From contig NZ_MDED01000023.1 of the NCBI RefSeq assembly GCF_002939885.1, forward strand, positions 1 through 62,908: a DNA stretch of 62,908 bases, in the 5' to 3' direction. The stretch is from Xanthomonas cucurbitae (lineage in GTDB: Bacteria; Pseudomonadota; Gammaproteobacteria; Xanthomonadales; Xanthomonadaceae). A program made the position numbers and the translations under genes. Shown here one piece after another: positions 26,221 to 36,832 of the stretch (positions within the stretch are counted from its first letter, which is position 1; each line of letters begins with the position of its first letter). The notes under the pieces are model-generated. The model was not told the DNA's origin. It worked only from the letters and a program-made list of their open reading frames with translations, and did not search any database.

Positions 26221-27960
26221 CTAGCTGCTTTTGCCGCTGCCGCCGTGTGCGATGGCCGCCAACCACTTCTCGATGCCCTTGCGGTCGCGCGCGCGCAGCA
26301 ACTTTTCGCCATGCACGCGTAGCTCGCCCAGATGGATGTCGCGAATGGCGCGGCGGACTTCCAGCAAGGTGGCCGGGTGCAGGCTGAACTCGGTGAGCCC
26401 CAGCGCCAGCAGCATCGGCACGAAGCGCGGATCGCCAGCGATTTCGCCGCACACCGCCACCGGCTTGCCATAGCTACGCCCGGTGGCGATCACTTGCGCG
26501 ATCAGCCGCAGCACCGCCGGATGCAACGGCGAATACAACTCGCCCAGGGCCTCGTTGTTGCGGTCCACTGCCAGCAGGTACTGCACCAGATCGTTGGTGC
26601 CGATCGACAGGAAATCGATATCGTCAATGAAGCAGTCCAACGCCAGCGCCGCGGCAGGCACTTCGATCATCGCGCCCAGCGGAATGTGCTCGGCGATCTC
26701 GTGGCCTTCGGCACGCAACTGCACGCTCAGCTTCTTCAGCTGCTTGCGCAGCAACTGGATCTCTTCGCGGCCGCTGACCATCGGCACCAGGATGCGCACC
26801 GGCCCGTAGCCGGAGGCGCGCAGGATGGCGCGCAGCTGCGTCTGTGCCACCGCCGGCCGGGCCAGTGACAGGCGCACCCCGCGCAGGCCCAGCGCCGGGT
26901 TGTCCTCGTCGCTCAGCGTCAGCCCGGTGCGGTCGGCCTTGTCGGCGCCCAGGTCCAGGGTGCGGATGGTGACCGGGCGGCCGCTCATGCCCAGCACGGT
27001 GTCGCGGTAGGCCTGGAATTGCTCGTTTTCGTCCGGCAGTTCGTTGCGCTGCAGGAACAGGAATTCGGTGCGATACAGCCCCAGCCCGCTGGCACCCAGC
27101 GCATGCGCGCGCGCCACGTCTTCCAGCGATTCGGCATTGGCCAGCAGGGTAATGTCGACGTTGTCGCGCGTGCGCGTGGGCTTGGAGCGCAACCGCCCCA
27201 GCTCGCGCTGTTCCTTGGCCAGCGCGCGCAGGCGCTCGCGATAGTCGCGCAAATGCTCGGGCTTGGGATCGACGATCACCTGGCCGGAGCCGGCATCGAC
27301 GATCAGCACGTCGCCATCGTCGATCCGCTGCAACGCCTCGCCAACCCCCACCACCAGCGGCAGGTGCAGGCTGCGTGCCAGGATCGCGCTATGCGACAAC
27401 GCGCTGCCGGCGGTGGTGACGATGCCGACCACGCCTTGCGCCTGCAGTTGCGCCAGTTCGGACGGGGCGACGTTGTCGCAGACCAGGATCTCGCCGGCCA
27501 CGCCCTTGAGATCCGGCGCGCGCTTATGCAGAAACGCATGGATGCGCCCGATCACATGGTCCAGGTCGTCCATGCGGCTCTTGAGGTAGGCGTCCTCGAT
27601 GCCGTCGAACACCGCCGCCAGCCGGTCGCGTTGCACGCGCAGGGCGTAGTCGGCGCTGTAGCGATGGGTGCGGATCAGCTCATCCAGCCCCTGCAACAGC
27701 TCGGGGTCGTCCAGCAGCAGCGCATGCAGTTCGAGGAATTCACCCACCTCGCGTGCCAGTGCGCCATGCAGGCGGTCGCGCAACTGCTGCATCTCGCCGC
27801 GTGCCGCTTCGATGGCGGTATGCAGGCGCTGCAACTGCGCCTCCACCTGGCTGGCCGGCACGCGCTGCTCGGCCACTTCCAGCGCGTGGCTCTGGCGCAC
27901 ACGGGCGCGCCCGAGCGCATTGCCGCGTGCGGCAGCGTGCCCGCGCAAACGCAGGCTCAT
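26221..27960 (-). CDS. ptsI: Phosphoenolpyruvate-protein phosphotransferase (PTS enzyme I)
   Basis: A 579-residue enzyme I that takes phosphate from PEP and passes it to HPr. The active-site histidine is in GSALSHSAILARSLHLP; the PEP-binding TIM-barrel shows GLYRTEFLF and SIGTNDLVQYLLAVDR. Length is normal. It lies 58 bp after the HPr gene in a line with EIIA (mannose type), RapZ, HPr kinase and PtsN. No sugar permease (EIIBC) is nearby, so the set is probably regulatory, although EI also feeds the fructose PTS that Xanthomonas carries elsewhere. Confidence 0.96.
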   Translation of the reverse strand: MSLRLRGHAAARGNALGRARVRQSHALEVAEQRVPASQVEAQLQRLHTAIEAARGEMQQLRDRLHGALAREVGEFLELHALLLDDPELLQGLDELIRTHRYSADYALRVQRDRLAAVFDGIEDAYLKSRMDDLDHVIGRIHAFLHKRAPDLKGVAGEILVCDNVAPSELAQLQAQGVVGIVTTAGSALSHSAILARSLHLPLVVGVGEALQRIDDGDVLIVDAGSGQVIVDPKPEHLRDYRERLRALAKEQRELGRLRSKPTRTRDNVDITLLANAESLEDVARAHALGASGLGLYRTEFLFLQRNELPDENEQFQAYRDTVLGMSGRPVTIRTLDLGADKADRTGLTLSDEDNPALGLRGVRLSLARPAVAQTQLRAILRASGYGPVRILVPMVSGREEIQLLRKQLKKLSVQLRAEGHEIAEHIPLGAMIEVPAAALALDCFIDDIDFLSIGTNDLVQYLLAVDRNNEALGELYSPLHPAVLRLIAQVIATGRSYGKPVAVCGEIAGDPRFVPMLLALGLTEFSLHPATLLEVRRAIRDIHLGELRVHGEKLLRARDRKGIEKWLAAIAHGGSGKSS

Positions 27961-28018
27961 GCGTGGCCCTGGCGCAGCCGCGCCGTGTCGGTCGCTACGG
28001 CACCGACGCCGCGCATGC

Positions 28019-28288
28019 TCAGCTATCCTCGTCGAAACGGCGCTCGAACAACTCCACCAGGGCCTGCAAGGCCTCGGTTTCGTCTTCGCCGTCCAACCGC
28101 ACCACCACGCTGGTGCCCTGGCCGGCGGCCAGCAACATCACGCCCATGATGCTCTTGGCGTTCACTTCGCGGCCCTTGGCCGCCAGGGTGGCATTGCTGC
28201 GAAAGGACGACAGCGTCTGCACCAGCTTGGCGGTCGCCCGCGCATGCAGTCCGAGTCGGTTGGAGACTATGAGTTCGCGTTCAAGCAT
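28019..28288 (-). CDS. Phosphocarrier protein HPr
   Basis: An 89-residue HPr that shuttles phosphate from EI to EIIA proteins. The His site lies in GLHARATAK (His15) and the regulatory Ser site in NAKSIMGVML (Ser46), so both phosphorylation sites are intact. Ser46 is the expected target of the HprK encoded upstream. It overlaps the EIIA gene by 8 bp and is followed by ptsI. Confidence 0.95.
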   Translation of the reverse strand: MLERELIVSNRLGLHARATAKLVQTLSSFRSNATLAAKGREVNAKSIMGVMLLAAGQGTSVVVRLDGEDETEALQALVELFERRFDEDS

Positions 28289-28673
28289 CGTCGATGATCG
28301 CTCCGTTGCGGGTGCCTGCCGCCGCGGTGGCGGGCAGTTCCTGCAAACCTTGTTCGGGGTAATTCATCACCCGCAGCAGCATCGGCAGGCTCAGCGCGGA
28401 CACGCGACGAACCGGCGTGCCGAGCTTTGCCAACCGGGTGGCGAGATTGCTGGGGCTGGCGCCATACAGGTCGGTCATGACCAGTACGCCGTCGCCGCTG
28501 TCGACCCGTCGCATTGCCGACGAGGCCTGGGGCAGCAAGGCGTCCAGGTCTGCATCGAACGGTACCTCGAACGCTTCGGTCTTCAGCGGCAAATGCCGCA
28601 ACAGCCCCGTCGCCACGCTCAACAACGCTGCGCCGATGCCGGGATGAGTAATGAGGAGAATGCCACAGGCCAT
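28281..28673 (-). CDS. PTS EIIA component, mannose/fructose type
   Basis: A 130-residue EIIA of the mannose family. The phosphoacceptor histidine is in GILLITHPGIG near the N-terminus, and the MTDLYGASPSNLA block is typical. No matching EIIB/C/D gene follows, so it is probably a regulatory phosphate acceptor rather than part of a transporter. It overlaps the HPr gene by 8 bp. Confidence 0.9.
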   Translation of the reverse strand: MACGILLITHPGIGAALLSVATGLLRHLPLKTEAFEVPFDADLDALLPQASSAMRRVDSGDGVLVMTDLYGASPSNLATRLAKLGTPVRRVSALSLPMLLRVMNYPEQGLQELPATAAAGTRNGAIIDDA

Positions 28674-29167
28674 GTCCAGACGTTAACAGGTCGGCATGAC
28701 TACGCGATAGCGTTTGCCCGCACCGATGTGTTGCGAACTGAATAGCCGTTTAGCTCCATCGCAGCGACCGGTGTGGCCCTGCGCAGCGACCGCGTTTTTC
28801 AGCCTGCGGTGCACCGATCCGTGATGTAGGCAGCATTGCCAAGGCAGACCAACTCGCAAGCGAGCGCTGCAGTACCTACGACAGGGGCAGGGGAGTAGGG
28901 CGACGCATGACCGATGCCACAGCCAGGCCTTGAACGCAACGTCGCGAGCAAATAGCGCGAAAGCGCCAAGCAACGTTTCAGGCAGATCAGCAATCCAGCA
29001 GCGCCGGATGCAGCGCGGCGACTTGCCACAGCACCCACCCAACCCAAGCCACCCACGAACAACCAGATTCAAAAACGATCTGGCATCCGCGACTTCTCCG
29101 CGAGCGCATGCAGCAATAGACCCCCGGATACCGCTCTTACGATTCCCGATTCCCGACTCCCAGCCCC
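28674..29167. other. 494 bp non-coding gap inside the PTS gene block
   Basis: No gene is supported. At 29141-29161, just after the rapZ stop, there are three copies (the last one degenerate) of GATTCCC, the complement of the GGGAATC repeat at the right edge of the window. The gap must contain the promoter for the EIIA-HPr-EI genes; none is obvious by eye. Confidence 0.45.
29141..29161. repeat. Short GATTCCC tandem repeat after rapZ
   Basis: GATTCCC GATTCCC GACTCCC: the same 7-mer family as the longer array at 62847-62908, in opposite orientation. It starts 7 bp beyond the rapZ stop. Confidence 0.6.
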
Positions 29168-30040
29168 TCAATCCTGCTCGCGATGAAACGTCGCCACTTC
29201 CGGCCAGCCCTGTTCGCGCGCATGCCGGGCCATGCGTTCGGCCATGTAGACCGAACGGTGCTTGCCGCCGGTGCAGCCGAAGGCGATGGTTACATAGCTG
29301 CGGGTGTCGTTGCGCAGGCGCGGCAGCCAGGTGTCGAGCAGGTCCACGATCTGCGCGCTGTAGCGCTGCACGTCCGCTTCGTTGTCCAGGTAGTCGCGCA
29401 CGCCGGCATCGCGGCCGGTGAGCGGGCGCAGCACCGGGTCCCAATGCGGGTTGGGCAGCACGCGCGCATCGAACACGAAATCGGCTTCGGCCGGCACGCC
29501 GCGCTTGTAGGCGAACGATTCGAACAGCAGCGACAGCCGGTCGTTGGAGCCGAGCGCGAATTCGGTGACCACGCGGCGGCGCAACTGGTGCACGTTGAGC
29601 GCGCTGGTGTCGATGATGGCATCGGCCTGCGTGCGCAGCGGCTCGGTCAACTGGCGCTCGCGGGTGATCGCCTCCGGCAGTGCCAGGCCAAGATGGCTCA
29701 GCGGATGACGGCGGCGGGTGTCGGCGTAGCGCTTGACCAGTGCTTCATCGCTGGCTTCGAAGAACAGCAGGCGCGCCTCGATGCCGTATTCCTGCGCGGC
29801 CTGGCGCCACTGTGCCAGCTGGGTCAGGTCGCTGCGGCTGCGCACGTCGATGCCCACCGCCAGCCGCTGGTCGCCGATCGGATTGCCGCGCAGGCGGCTC
29901 TTCACGAAATCCGGCAGCAGCTCCACCGGCAGGTTGTCCGAGCAGTAGTAGTCCAGGTCTTCGAAGGTCTTCAGCGCGACCGATTTGCCCGAGCCGGACA
30001 GCCCGCTCACGATCATCAGCGAGGAGGGCGCCGTATTCAT
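29168..30040 (-). CDS. rapZ: RNase adapter protein RapZ
   Basis: A 290-residue P-loop protein. In enterobacteria RapZ delivers the sRNA GlmZ to RNase E to tune cell-wall amino-sugar synthesis; its Xanthomonas targets are unknown. Walker A is GLSGSGKS (residues 13-20). The C-terminal domain includes [15 protein letters not shown], the conserved family signature. Its start overlaps the hprK stop (ATGA), so it is coupled to hprK. Confidence 0.95.
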   Translation of the reverse strand: MNTAPSSLMIVSGLSGSGKSVALKTFEDLDYYCSDNLPVELLPDFVKSRLRGNPIGDQRLAVGIDVRSRSDLTQLAQWRQAAQEYGIEARLLFFEASDEALVKRYADTRRRHPLSHLGLALPEAITRERQLTEPLRTQADAIIDTSALNVHQLRRRVVTEFALGSNDRLSLLFESFAYKRGVPAEADFVFDARVLPNPHWDPVLRPLTGRDAGVRDYLDNEADVQRYSAQIVDLLDTWLPRLRNDTRSYVTIAFGCTGGKHRSVYMAERMARHAREQGWPEVATFHREQD

Positions 30041-30987
30041 GGGATGCGGCGCTCCAGCAGGTTGCTATGGCGGGCGATGAACATCGCCGCCGGGTCGATG
30101 CCCTTGGTGCGCAGGATATGCAGCCGCGTGGCCGCCTCGGTCAGCACCGCCAGGTTGCGCCCGGGCATCACCGGCAGGGTCATCAGCGGCACGTCCAGGT
30201 CCAGCACATGGCGGCTGCCGGAATCGCCGGTCAGGCGCTCGTAGCCGGACGGGGTGGGCTCGGTCATCGGCCGGGTCAGGTGCACGATCAGGCGCAGGTA
30301 CTTGTTCTTCTTCACGGCGGTGTCGCCGAACATGTCGCGCACATTCAACACGCCCAGGCCGCGCACTTCCAGCAGGTCCTGCAGCAGTTCAGGGCAAGTG
30401 CCGTCGAGCACGTCGGGCGCGATCTGGGTGAATTCGGGGGCATCGTCGGCCACCAGACGGTGGCCACGGCTGAGCAGTTCCAGCGCCAGCTCGCTCTTGC
30501 CCGAGCCCGCCTCGCCGGTGATGAGCACGCCGATCGAATAGATCTCCATGAACACGCCATGCAGGGTGACCCGCGGCGCCAGCGTGCGCGCCAGGTGATA
30601 GGAGAGGTGGTTGAGCAGCTCGTGGCCGCGCTTGTGCGAGATCCACAGCGGCGTATTGGATTCGTCGGCGGCTGCGCGCAGATCCTCCGGGCAGGACTGG
30701 TTCTTGCTGATCGCCAGCGCCAGCGGCTGCACCTGGATGATCTTCTCGATGGTCTCCCAGCGCTGGCGCGCATCCAGCGAATCCAGCCAGGCCAACTCCT
30801 CGCTGCCCAGGATCTGCACCTTGTTGGGGTAGATCACGTTGAGATAGCCGGCCAGCGAGGGGCGGCGGGCATTGTTGCTACCGGCCTGGATCTGGCGCTG
30901 GTCGCCCTTGAGGCCGGCCACCCAGCGCAGCGCCAGCTTGTCGCGCTGCTGGTCGAACAGTTCGCGTGCGGTAATGGCGGAATTCAT
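30037..30987 (-). CDS. hprK: HPr kinase/phosphorylase
   Basis: A bifunctional enzyme that phosphorylates and dephosphorylates HPr on Ser46. The 316-residue protein has Walker A GEAGSGKS (158-165) and the family signature [15 protein letters not shown] near 205-220. The ATG at 30987 overlaps the ptsN stop. HprK is rare in gammaproteobacteria outside the xanthomonads but conserved there. The intact HPr Ser site 1.9 kb away shows that the circuit is complete. Confidence 0.95.
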   Translation of the reverse strand: MNSAITARELFDQQRDKLALRWVAGLKGDQRQIQAGSNNARRPSLAGYLNVIYPNKVQILGSEELAWLDSLDARQRWETIEKIIQVQPLALAISKNQSCPEDLRAAADESNTPLWISHKRGHELLNHLSYHLARTLAPRVTLHGVFMEIYSIGVLITGEAGSGKSELALELLSRGHRLVADDAPEFTQIAPDVLDGTCPELLQDLLEVRGLGVLNVRDMFGDTAVKKNKYLRLIVHLTRPMTEPTPSGYERLTGDSGSRHVLDLDVPLMTLPVMPGRNLAVLTEAATRLHILRTKGIDPAAMFIARHSNLLERRIP

Positions 30988-31442
30988 GCCGCGCCGGCCT
31001 GTGCGAGCGGGGCGTCGTTGAGCAAGGCCAACAGGGCCTGCGCATCGGGCGCATCGCGTAGCCGTTGGCGAAAACCGGCGTCGGAAAAGCATTCTGCCAG
31101 TTCCGACAGCAGCATCAGGTGCTGGTGGGTGTAGTGCGCCGGTACCGCCATCGCAAACACCAGGTCCACCGGCTCGCCGCCACCGAAGGCAACTGGGGTC
31201 TCCAGTCGCAACAGGGCGCCGCGTGGTTCGGTGAGATTGGAGCATCGGCCATGTGGAATGGCGATGCCATGGCCGATGGCGGTGCTGCCCAAGGCCTCGC
31301 GCTCGCACAGGTTGGCGTAGAGCTCGTCGGTGCCGGCCTGGCGGCAGGACAGCAGCTCGGCGGCGGTATGCAGCAGGGCGTCGCGATCGGCGGCCGGCGA
31401 CACCACGGTGCGCACGGCCGCCATCAGATCGGTTAAGGGCAT
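30984..31442 (-). CDS. ptsN: PTS nitrogen-regulatory EIIA (PtsN)
   Basis: A 152-residue EIIA-Ntr with the phosphohistidine in GIAIPHGR. It regulates potassium, nitrogen or carbon functions by its phosphorylation state in other proteobacteria. It lies 21 bp after hpf and overlaps hprK by 4 bp, the classic rpoN-hpf-ptsN-rapZ arrangement with hprK inserted. Confidence 0.94.
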   Translation of the reverse strand: MPLTDLMAAVRTVVSPAADRDALLHTAAELLSCRQAGTDELYANLCEREALGSTAIGHGIAIPHGRCSNLTEPRGALLRLETPVAFGGGEPVDLVFAMAVPAHYTHQHLMLLSELAECFSDAGFRQRLRDAPDAQALLALLNDAPLAQAGAA

Positions 31443-31463
31443 GAGGGCATCAAGCGGGAAGCG

Positions 31464-31781
31464 TCATGCGGGATTGTCGCGCACCTCGCGCGCGTGGTGG
31501 TTACATTTCTTTTCCTTGTGCTTGAGCACCAACCGGTCGAGCTTGTCCACCAGCAGGTCGATGGCCGCATACATGGTGGAGCCGCTGGCGTCGGCATGCA
31601 GCGTGCGACCGGGAAGGTTGACGGTGGCGACCACGTGATGGTCCGGTTTCTGGACCGCCAGCTGCGTTCGGACTTCGCAGTGCTGGTCGAAATGGCGCTG
31701 CAGTCGCTGCAGCTTGCTTGCCACGTACTCCCGCAGGGCGGGGGTCACTTCAAGCTGGTGGCCATACGTCTCGATACGCAT
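31464..31781 (-). CDS. hpf: Ribosome hibernation promoting factor
   Basis: A 105-residue HPF/YfiA family protein that binds the 30S subunit in stationary phase. It starts MRIETYGHQLEVTPALREYV and is basic in the middle, as expected for the short form. The position between rpoN and ptsN is conserved across gammaproteobacteria. Confidence 0.93.
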   Translation of the reverse strand: MRIETYGHQLEVTPALREYVASKLQRLQRHFDQHCEVRTQLAVQKPDHHVVATVNLPGRTLHADASGSTMYAAIDLLVDKLDRLVLKHKEKKCNHHAREVRDNPA

Positions 31782-31868
31782 CGGATACCTCCATTGGTCG
31801 GTGGGCCAATGAACCGTTCCGGTACTCCGGCAAACCCGGCACGCGCCAGCGCTGCGGTGGTTGCAACG

Positions 31869-33305
31869 TCAGGCGATGCGCACGCGTTCGTGGGAGGCGG
31901 AAATGTTCATGGCCTCACGATACTTCGCAACGGTGCGCCGCGCCACTGGTACGCCGGAAGTCTTCAACAGCTCGGCCAGCTTGGCGTCAGATAGCGGTTT
32001 GCGCGGGTTTTCCGCCTCGATCAGGCGCCGGATCATGGCCTGGATGGCCGTGCTGGAGGCTTCGCCGCCGCTGTCGGTGTCGATGCCGGAGGCGAAGAAC
32101 GAGCGCAACGCGATGGTCCCGCGCGGGGTGCGCACGTATTTGCGGGCGATCGCGCGGGAAATGGTGGATTCGTGCAGGCCGAGCTCGCCGGCGATCTCGC
32201 GCAGGGTCAGCGGCCGCAGCGCCTGTGCGCCGAATTCCAGGAATCCAGCCTGGTGCTGCAGCAGGCAGCGCACCACCCGTAACAAGGTCTCGCCGCGCGC
32301 CTCCAGGCTCTTGAGCAGCCAGCGCGCTTCCTGCAGTTGGCCGCGCAGATAGCCGGCGTCGGACTCGCCACAGCTGCGGATCAGGTTCTCGTAACCGCGG
32401 TGAATGGTGACCTTGGGCTGCGAGCGGCCGGCCAGCGATGCGCGCCAGACTCCACGCTGGCGCCAGATCACGCAGTCGGGCACCACGTAGGTGTCCTGCG
32501 ACAGCTCGCCGATCTGCTTGCCTGGGCGTGGGTCCAGTGAGCGCACCAGTTGCACCGCCTGCTCCACATCGGCAGCCGGGCGTTTGAGCTCGTGCGCCAG
32601 GCCGGCCACGCCGCTGCGCGGCAGCCGTTCCAGCGGGCCGGCCACGATCTGCAGCGCCAGCGCGCGGCCCGGGGTGGCCGGGTCGAGCACCGCCAGCTGC
32701 AATGCCAGGCACTCGCCCAGGGTGCGGGCGCCCACGCCGACCGGGTCGAAGCGCTGGATCTGGTGCAGCACGGTGAGGACTTCGGCCTCATCGACCGCCG
32801 CGCCCAGTGCCAGGGTCTCGAGGATGGTCGATAGCGGTTCGCGCAGGTAGCCGTCCTCGTCCAGCGCGTCGATCAGGGTCGCGCCGATCTGGCGGTCGCG
32901 CGGCGACAGCGGCGACAGGTGAAGTTGCCAGAGCAGATGGTCGGCCAGTGTCTCGGAGTCGGCCACGCGTTCGACGGCATCGCCGGAGTCGTCGTCGTCG
33001 AAGCTGCCGCCGCTGCCCGAACCTGTCCATTGCAGCTCGTCCTGCGACCAGTCGTCGTCGCGTTCGGCAGGGGCGGCGTCTTCGTGCCGGGTATCGTCGC
33101 TGGAGGACGATGCGGATTCGGCCGGCGCCTGGCTGGCCGCGTGCGCGGCTTCGTCGGCCCACTCCAGCAGCGGGTTGGTCTCCACCGCTTCGGCCAGTTC
33201 CAGCTCCAGCTCGGTGCTGGACATCTGCAATAGCTTGATCGCCTGACGCAATTGCGGCGTCATGACCAACTGCTGTCCTAGCGATGTCTGGAGCCGGGCT
33301 TTCAT
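31869..33305 (-). CDS. rpoN: RNA polymerase sigma-54 factor
   Basis: A 478-residue sigma-54. The Gln/Leu-rich activator-interacting region I (SLGQQLVMTPQLRQAIKLLQ) is at the N-terminus, an acidic region II spans about 50-110, and the RpoN box ARRTVAKYRE (455-464) lies near the C-terminus. The ATG at 33305 gives the standard length. It follows lptB after 40 bp. Xanthomonas usually has two rpoN genes; this copy is the one in the lpt-hpf-ptsN context rather than the flagellar one. Confidence 0.96.
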   Translation of the reverse strand: MKARLQTSLGQQLVMTPQLRQAIKLLQMSSTELELELAEAVETNPLLEWADEAAHAASQAPAESASSSSDDTRHEDAAPAERDDDWSQDELQWTGSGSGGSFDDDDSGDAVERVADSETLADHLLWQLHLSPLSPRDRQIGATLIDALDEDGYLREPLSTILETLALGAAVDEAEVLTVLHQIQRFDPVGVGARTLGECLALQLAVLDPATPGRALALQIVAGPLERLPRSGVAGLAHELKRPAADVEQAVQLVRSLDPRPGKQIGELSQDTYVVPDCVIWRQRGVWRASLAGRSQPKVTIHRGYENLIRSCGESDAGYLRGQLQEARWLLKSLEARGETLLRVVRCLLQHQAGFLEFGAQALRPLTLREIAGELGLHESTISRAIARKYVRTPRGTIALRSFFASGIDTDSGGEASSTAIQAMIRRLIEAENPRKPLSDAKLAELLKTSGVPVARRTVAKYREAMNISASHERVRIA

Positions 33306-33345
33306 GCAGACACTGACTGGACGGGATGTGGGCGCGGCGACACGC

Positions 33346-34064
<719 letters not shown>

Positions 34065-34065
<1 letters not shown>

Positions 34066-34631
34066 TACTTGTTCCCCTGCGGCTTGGTGGCCGGCCTGGC
34101 TGCAGGTTTGGCGGCCGGCGCCGGTGCTGGTGCCGCAGGCGCGGCGTTCTTCGGCTGGATGATGGTGCGCACGCGGCTGCCGTCGCCGCCGCTTTGCATG
34201 TTGCCGGTCTTGGTGTTGTAGACCATGCGCTGGCCGGCGTTGGTGCCCTTGGGCGAATCGACCTTGTAGTTGCCGGTGAGGATGATGATTTCGTCGGCGA
34301 CCTTGTATTCGATGTTGTCGGCCTGGCCGTTCATCATCGAGCCGTCGTCCATCTGCTGCTTGAGCGTGGCCTGCTTGCCGGTGAGGACCACCCGCTCGGT
34401 CTGGCCGTCCTTCTGGAAGATGTCGGCGGTGTCGGCATGGATTTCCAGCGTGCCCTGGGTAATCACCACATTGCCGGTGAAGCGGCATTTGCCGCTGTCG
34501 TCGAGCATGTTGCAATCGTTGGCGTTGGAGTCGATGGCCATCGGCTGGTTGCGATCGCTGGTCTTGGCCAGCGCCATCGCGGGCAGCAGCAGGACGGCAA
34601 ACGCCAGTTTAGCGGGCAGCATTCGGTTCAT
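34065..34631 (-). CDS. lptA: LPS transport periplasmic protein LptA
   Basis: A 188-residue periplasmic bridge protein for lipopolysaccharide. A signal peptide ([17 protein letters not shown]) precedes the OstA-like beta-jellyroll repeats ([21 protein letters not shown]). The C-terminus is an Ala/Pro/Lys-rich tail ([20 protein letters not shown]). The start at 34631 overlaps lptC by 23 bp; ATG 34622 is an alternative. Confidence 0.93.
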
Positions 34632-35184
34632 AACGGGTCTTGACCTGGGAAAGGAGCTTGTACTGGCGTGACTTGAGATCGGCTTCGAAGCCAACTCCGC
34701 TCTGCATGATACCCGGCCGGGTCATGGTCACCGGTGCAGCGGTCTTGGCAAGGTTCTGCTGCGGGAACACGTCCAGGCTCTCGCTGCGGAAGGTGGTCGG
34801 GGGCGTCGGGCCAGTGGTCGGGCTGTCGCCCTCCACATTGCCACGCAGCCTCAGCTCGTCGCCCTTGGGGCTGATCCAGCCGGTCTTGGCGCGTAGCGTC
34901 CACGGCTGGTTGGCGTTGTCGGGCAGCAGGAACACCGGGGTGGTGACCTCCGAGGTGCGGTCGGCACGGTTGCGGTGCATCTCCGGCGCCCGCAGTGTCA
35001 CCGACTCCTTGCCAGTCTGCTTGTCCAGCGCGATCAGTTCGAAGTCGCGCAGCACGTAGTCGGCCTGTGATTGGTCCACCGCCACCGCTGTCGGGCGCGC
35101 GCGCTGCTGCCATGCCGACCAGCCGGACACCACCGCCGCCACGAACAGCACCACGCCCAGCGTGGTTCGCCAGTTCCAGTTCAT
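34609..35184 (-). CDS. lptC: LPS export protein LptC
   Basis: A 191-residue protein anchored by an N-terminal membrane helix (TLGVVLFVAAVVSGWSAW) with a periplasmic domain that passes LPS from LptB2FG to LptA. It is coupled to kdsC (4-bp overlap) and overlaps lptA, in the conserved kdsD-kdsC-lptC-lptA-lptB-rpoN order. Confidence 0.93.
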   Translation of the reverse strand: MNWNWRTTLGVVLFVAAVVSGWSAWQQRARPTAVAVDQSQADYVLRDFELIALDKQTGKESVTLRAPEMHRNRADRTSEVTTPVFLLPDNANQPWTLRAKTGWISPKGDELRLRGNVEGDSPTTGPTPPTTFRSESLDVFPQQNLAKTAAPVTMTRPGIMQSGVGFEADLKSRQYKLLSQVKTRYEPNAAR

Positions 35185-35729
35185 GCGCAGAACCCTTCGA
35201 TGATGCCTTCAACCTGGCCTTGTGCGGCCAGCACCGTATCGCAGACCTCGCGGGCGGCGCCTTCGCCGCCACGGGCGCGGGTATGCCATTGCACGCGTTC
35301 GGCAATCCATGGGTGCGCATTGGCCGGGGCCACCGGCAGGCCGACCGCCAGCAGCGCCGGCAGGTCGGGCAGGTCATCGCCCATGAACAACACCTGGTCC
35401 AGCGACAGGCCATGCTCCTGGCACAGCGCCAGCACCGCCAGGCGCTTGTTCTTGACCCCGATCTGCACGTGCAGGCCGAGGTCCTGGCCGCGCTTTTCCG
35501 CCGACAGGCTGGCGCGGGCGGTAATCAGCGCGACGTGGATGCCGGCATGTTCCAGCTGTTTGAGGCCCTGGCCGTCGAGCACGTTGAACGCCTTGCTCTC
35601 GTTGCCGGCATGGTCGTAGTACAGGCGCCCGTCGGTCAGGGTGCCGTCGACGTCGAAGCAGGCCAGGCGGATGCGCGCGGCGCGCTCGATCAGGTCGGCG
35701 GGAAGGTGCTGCAGGGGAGAGTAGGGCAT
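35181..35729 (-). CDS. kdsC: 3-deoxy-D-manno-octulosonate-8-phosphate phosphatase
   Basis: A HAD-family phosphatase that releases KDO from KDO-8-phosphate for lipopolysaccharide core synthesis. The catalytic motif CFDVDGTLTDG is present, along with the GDDLPDLPAL motif. From the ATG at 35729 the protein has 182 residues; a GTG two codons earlier is possible. It follows kdsD after 48 bp. Confidence 0.94.
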   Translation of the reverse strand: MPYSPLQHLPADLIERAARIRLACFDVDGTLTDGRLYYDHAGNESKAFNVLDGQGLKQLEHAGIHVALITARASLSAEKRGQDLGLHVQIGVKNKRLAVLALCQEHGLSLDQVLFMGDDLPDLPALLAVGLPVAPANAHPWIAERVQWHTRARGGEGAAREVCDTVLAAQGQVEGIIEGFCA

Positions 35730-35777
35730 CGGCACGAATCGGTGAGAACGGGGTCCGGCGGTTGAAAGCTGAACCTG

Positions 35778-36779
35778 TTAAACCACCTTGGCGCGCAACA
35801 GGTCGTGAATGTTCAATGCGCCCACCGCGCGCTGCTGCGCGTCCACCACGATCAGGCCATTGATCTTGTAGTCCTCCATCAGCCGTGCGGCTTCGGCGGC
35901 GAGCTGGTCGGCGCCGATGGTGCGCGGGTTGCGCGTCATTACCTGCGCGATGCCGGCGCTGCGCACGTCGATATCGCTGTCCAGCGCGCGGCGCAGGTCG
36001 CCGTCGGTGAACAGACCAATCAGGCGGTCGTCGCCATCGACCACCGCAGTCATGCCCAGTCGCTTGCGGCTCATTTCCATCAGCGCCTGGCTCAGGCTGG
36101 CATCTTCCCGCACGCGCGGCAGGTCCTCGCCGGCGTGCATCACGTCGGTGATGTGCAGCAGCAGGCGCCGGCCCAGGCTGCCGGCCGGGTGCGAGCGCGC
36201 GAAGTCGTCGGCGGTGAAGCCGCGGGCATCGAGCAGCGCCACCGCCAGCGCATCGCCCATCGCCAGCGAGGCGGTGGTGCTGGAGGTGGGGGCCAGGTGC
36301 AGCGGGCAGGCTTCGGCCGGCACGCTGACGTCCAGGTGCACGTCGGCGGCCTGCGCCAGGGTGGAGCTCGCGCGGCCGGTCATGGCGATGATCGGGTTGC
36401 CCTGGCGCTTGAGCACCGGCAGCAGCATGCGTACCTCGTCCGATTCGCCCGAATACGACAGCGCCAGTACGATGTCCGCTTCGGTAATCATGCCCAGGTC
36501 GCCATGGCCAGCCTCGCCGGGGTGCACGAAAAAGGCCGGGGTGCCGGTGGAGGCCAGGGTGGCGGCGATCTTGCGCGCCACATGGCCGGACTTGCCCATG
36601 CCGGTGGCGACCACCCGCCCGCGCGAGGCCAGCACCAGCCGGCAGGCTGCGGCGAAGTCGCTGCCGATGCGCGCGCCCACGCTGGCCAGCGCGTCCTGCT
36701 CGATCTGGAGCACGCGCTGGCCGCTGGCGACCAGGCTGGTGTCGCTGACGGTGGCAGGAGGCAGGTGCGAGACGGCCAT
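35778..36779 (-). CDS. kdsD: Arabinose-5-phosphate isomerase
   Basis: Converts ribulose-5-phosphate to arabinose-5-phosphate, the first step to KDO. The 333-residue protein has an N-terminal SIS domain (TGMGKSGHVARKIAATLAS, LALSYSGESDE) and a C-terminal CBS pair (about 205-333). It is the first gene of the minus-strand lpt operon and diverges from ibaG. Confidence 0.96.
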   Translation of the reverse strand: MAVSHLPPATVSDTSLVASGQRVLQIEQDALASVGARIGSDFAAACRLVLASRGRVVATGMGKSGHVARKIAATLASTGTPAFFVHPGEAGHGDLGMITEADIVLALSYSGESDEVRMLLPVLKRQGNPIIAMTGRASSTLAQAADVHLDVSVPAEACPLHLAPTSSTTASLAMGDALAVALLDARGFTADDFARSHPAGSLGRRLLLHITDVMHAGEDLPRVREDASLSQALMEMSRKRLGMTAVVDGDDRLIGLFTDGDLRRALDSDIDVRSAGIAQVMTRNPRTIGADQLAAEAARLMEDYKINGLIVVDAQQRAVGALNIHDLLRAKVV

Positions 36780-36832
36780 GCGGGACCCGGGTGAAGAGTA
36801 GAATGTGCGCTCATTTTATGAGGAAACGCCCT

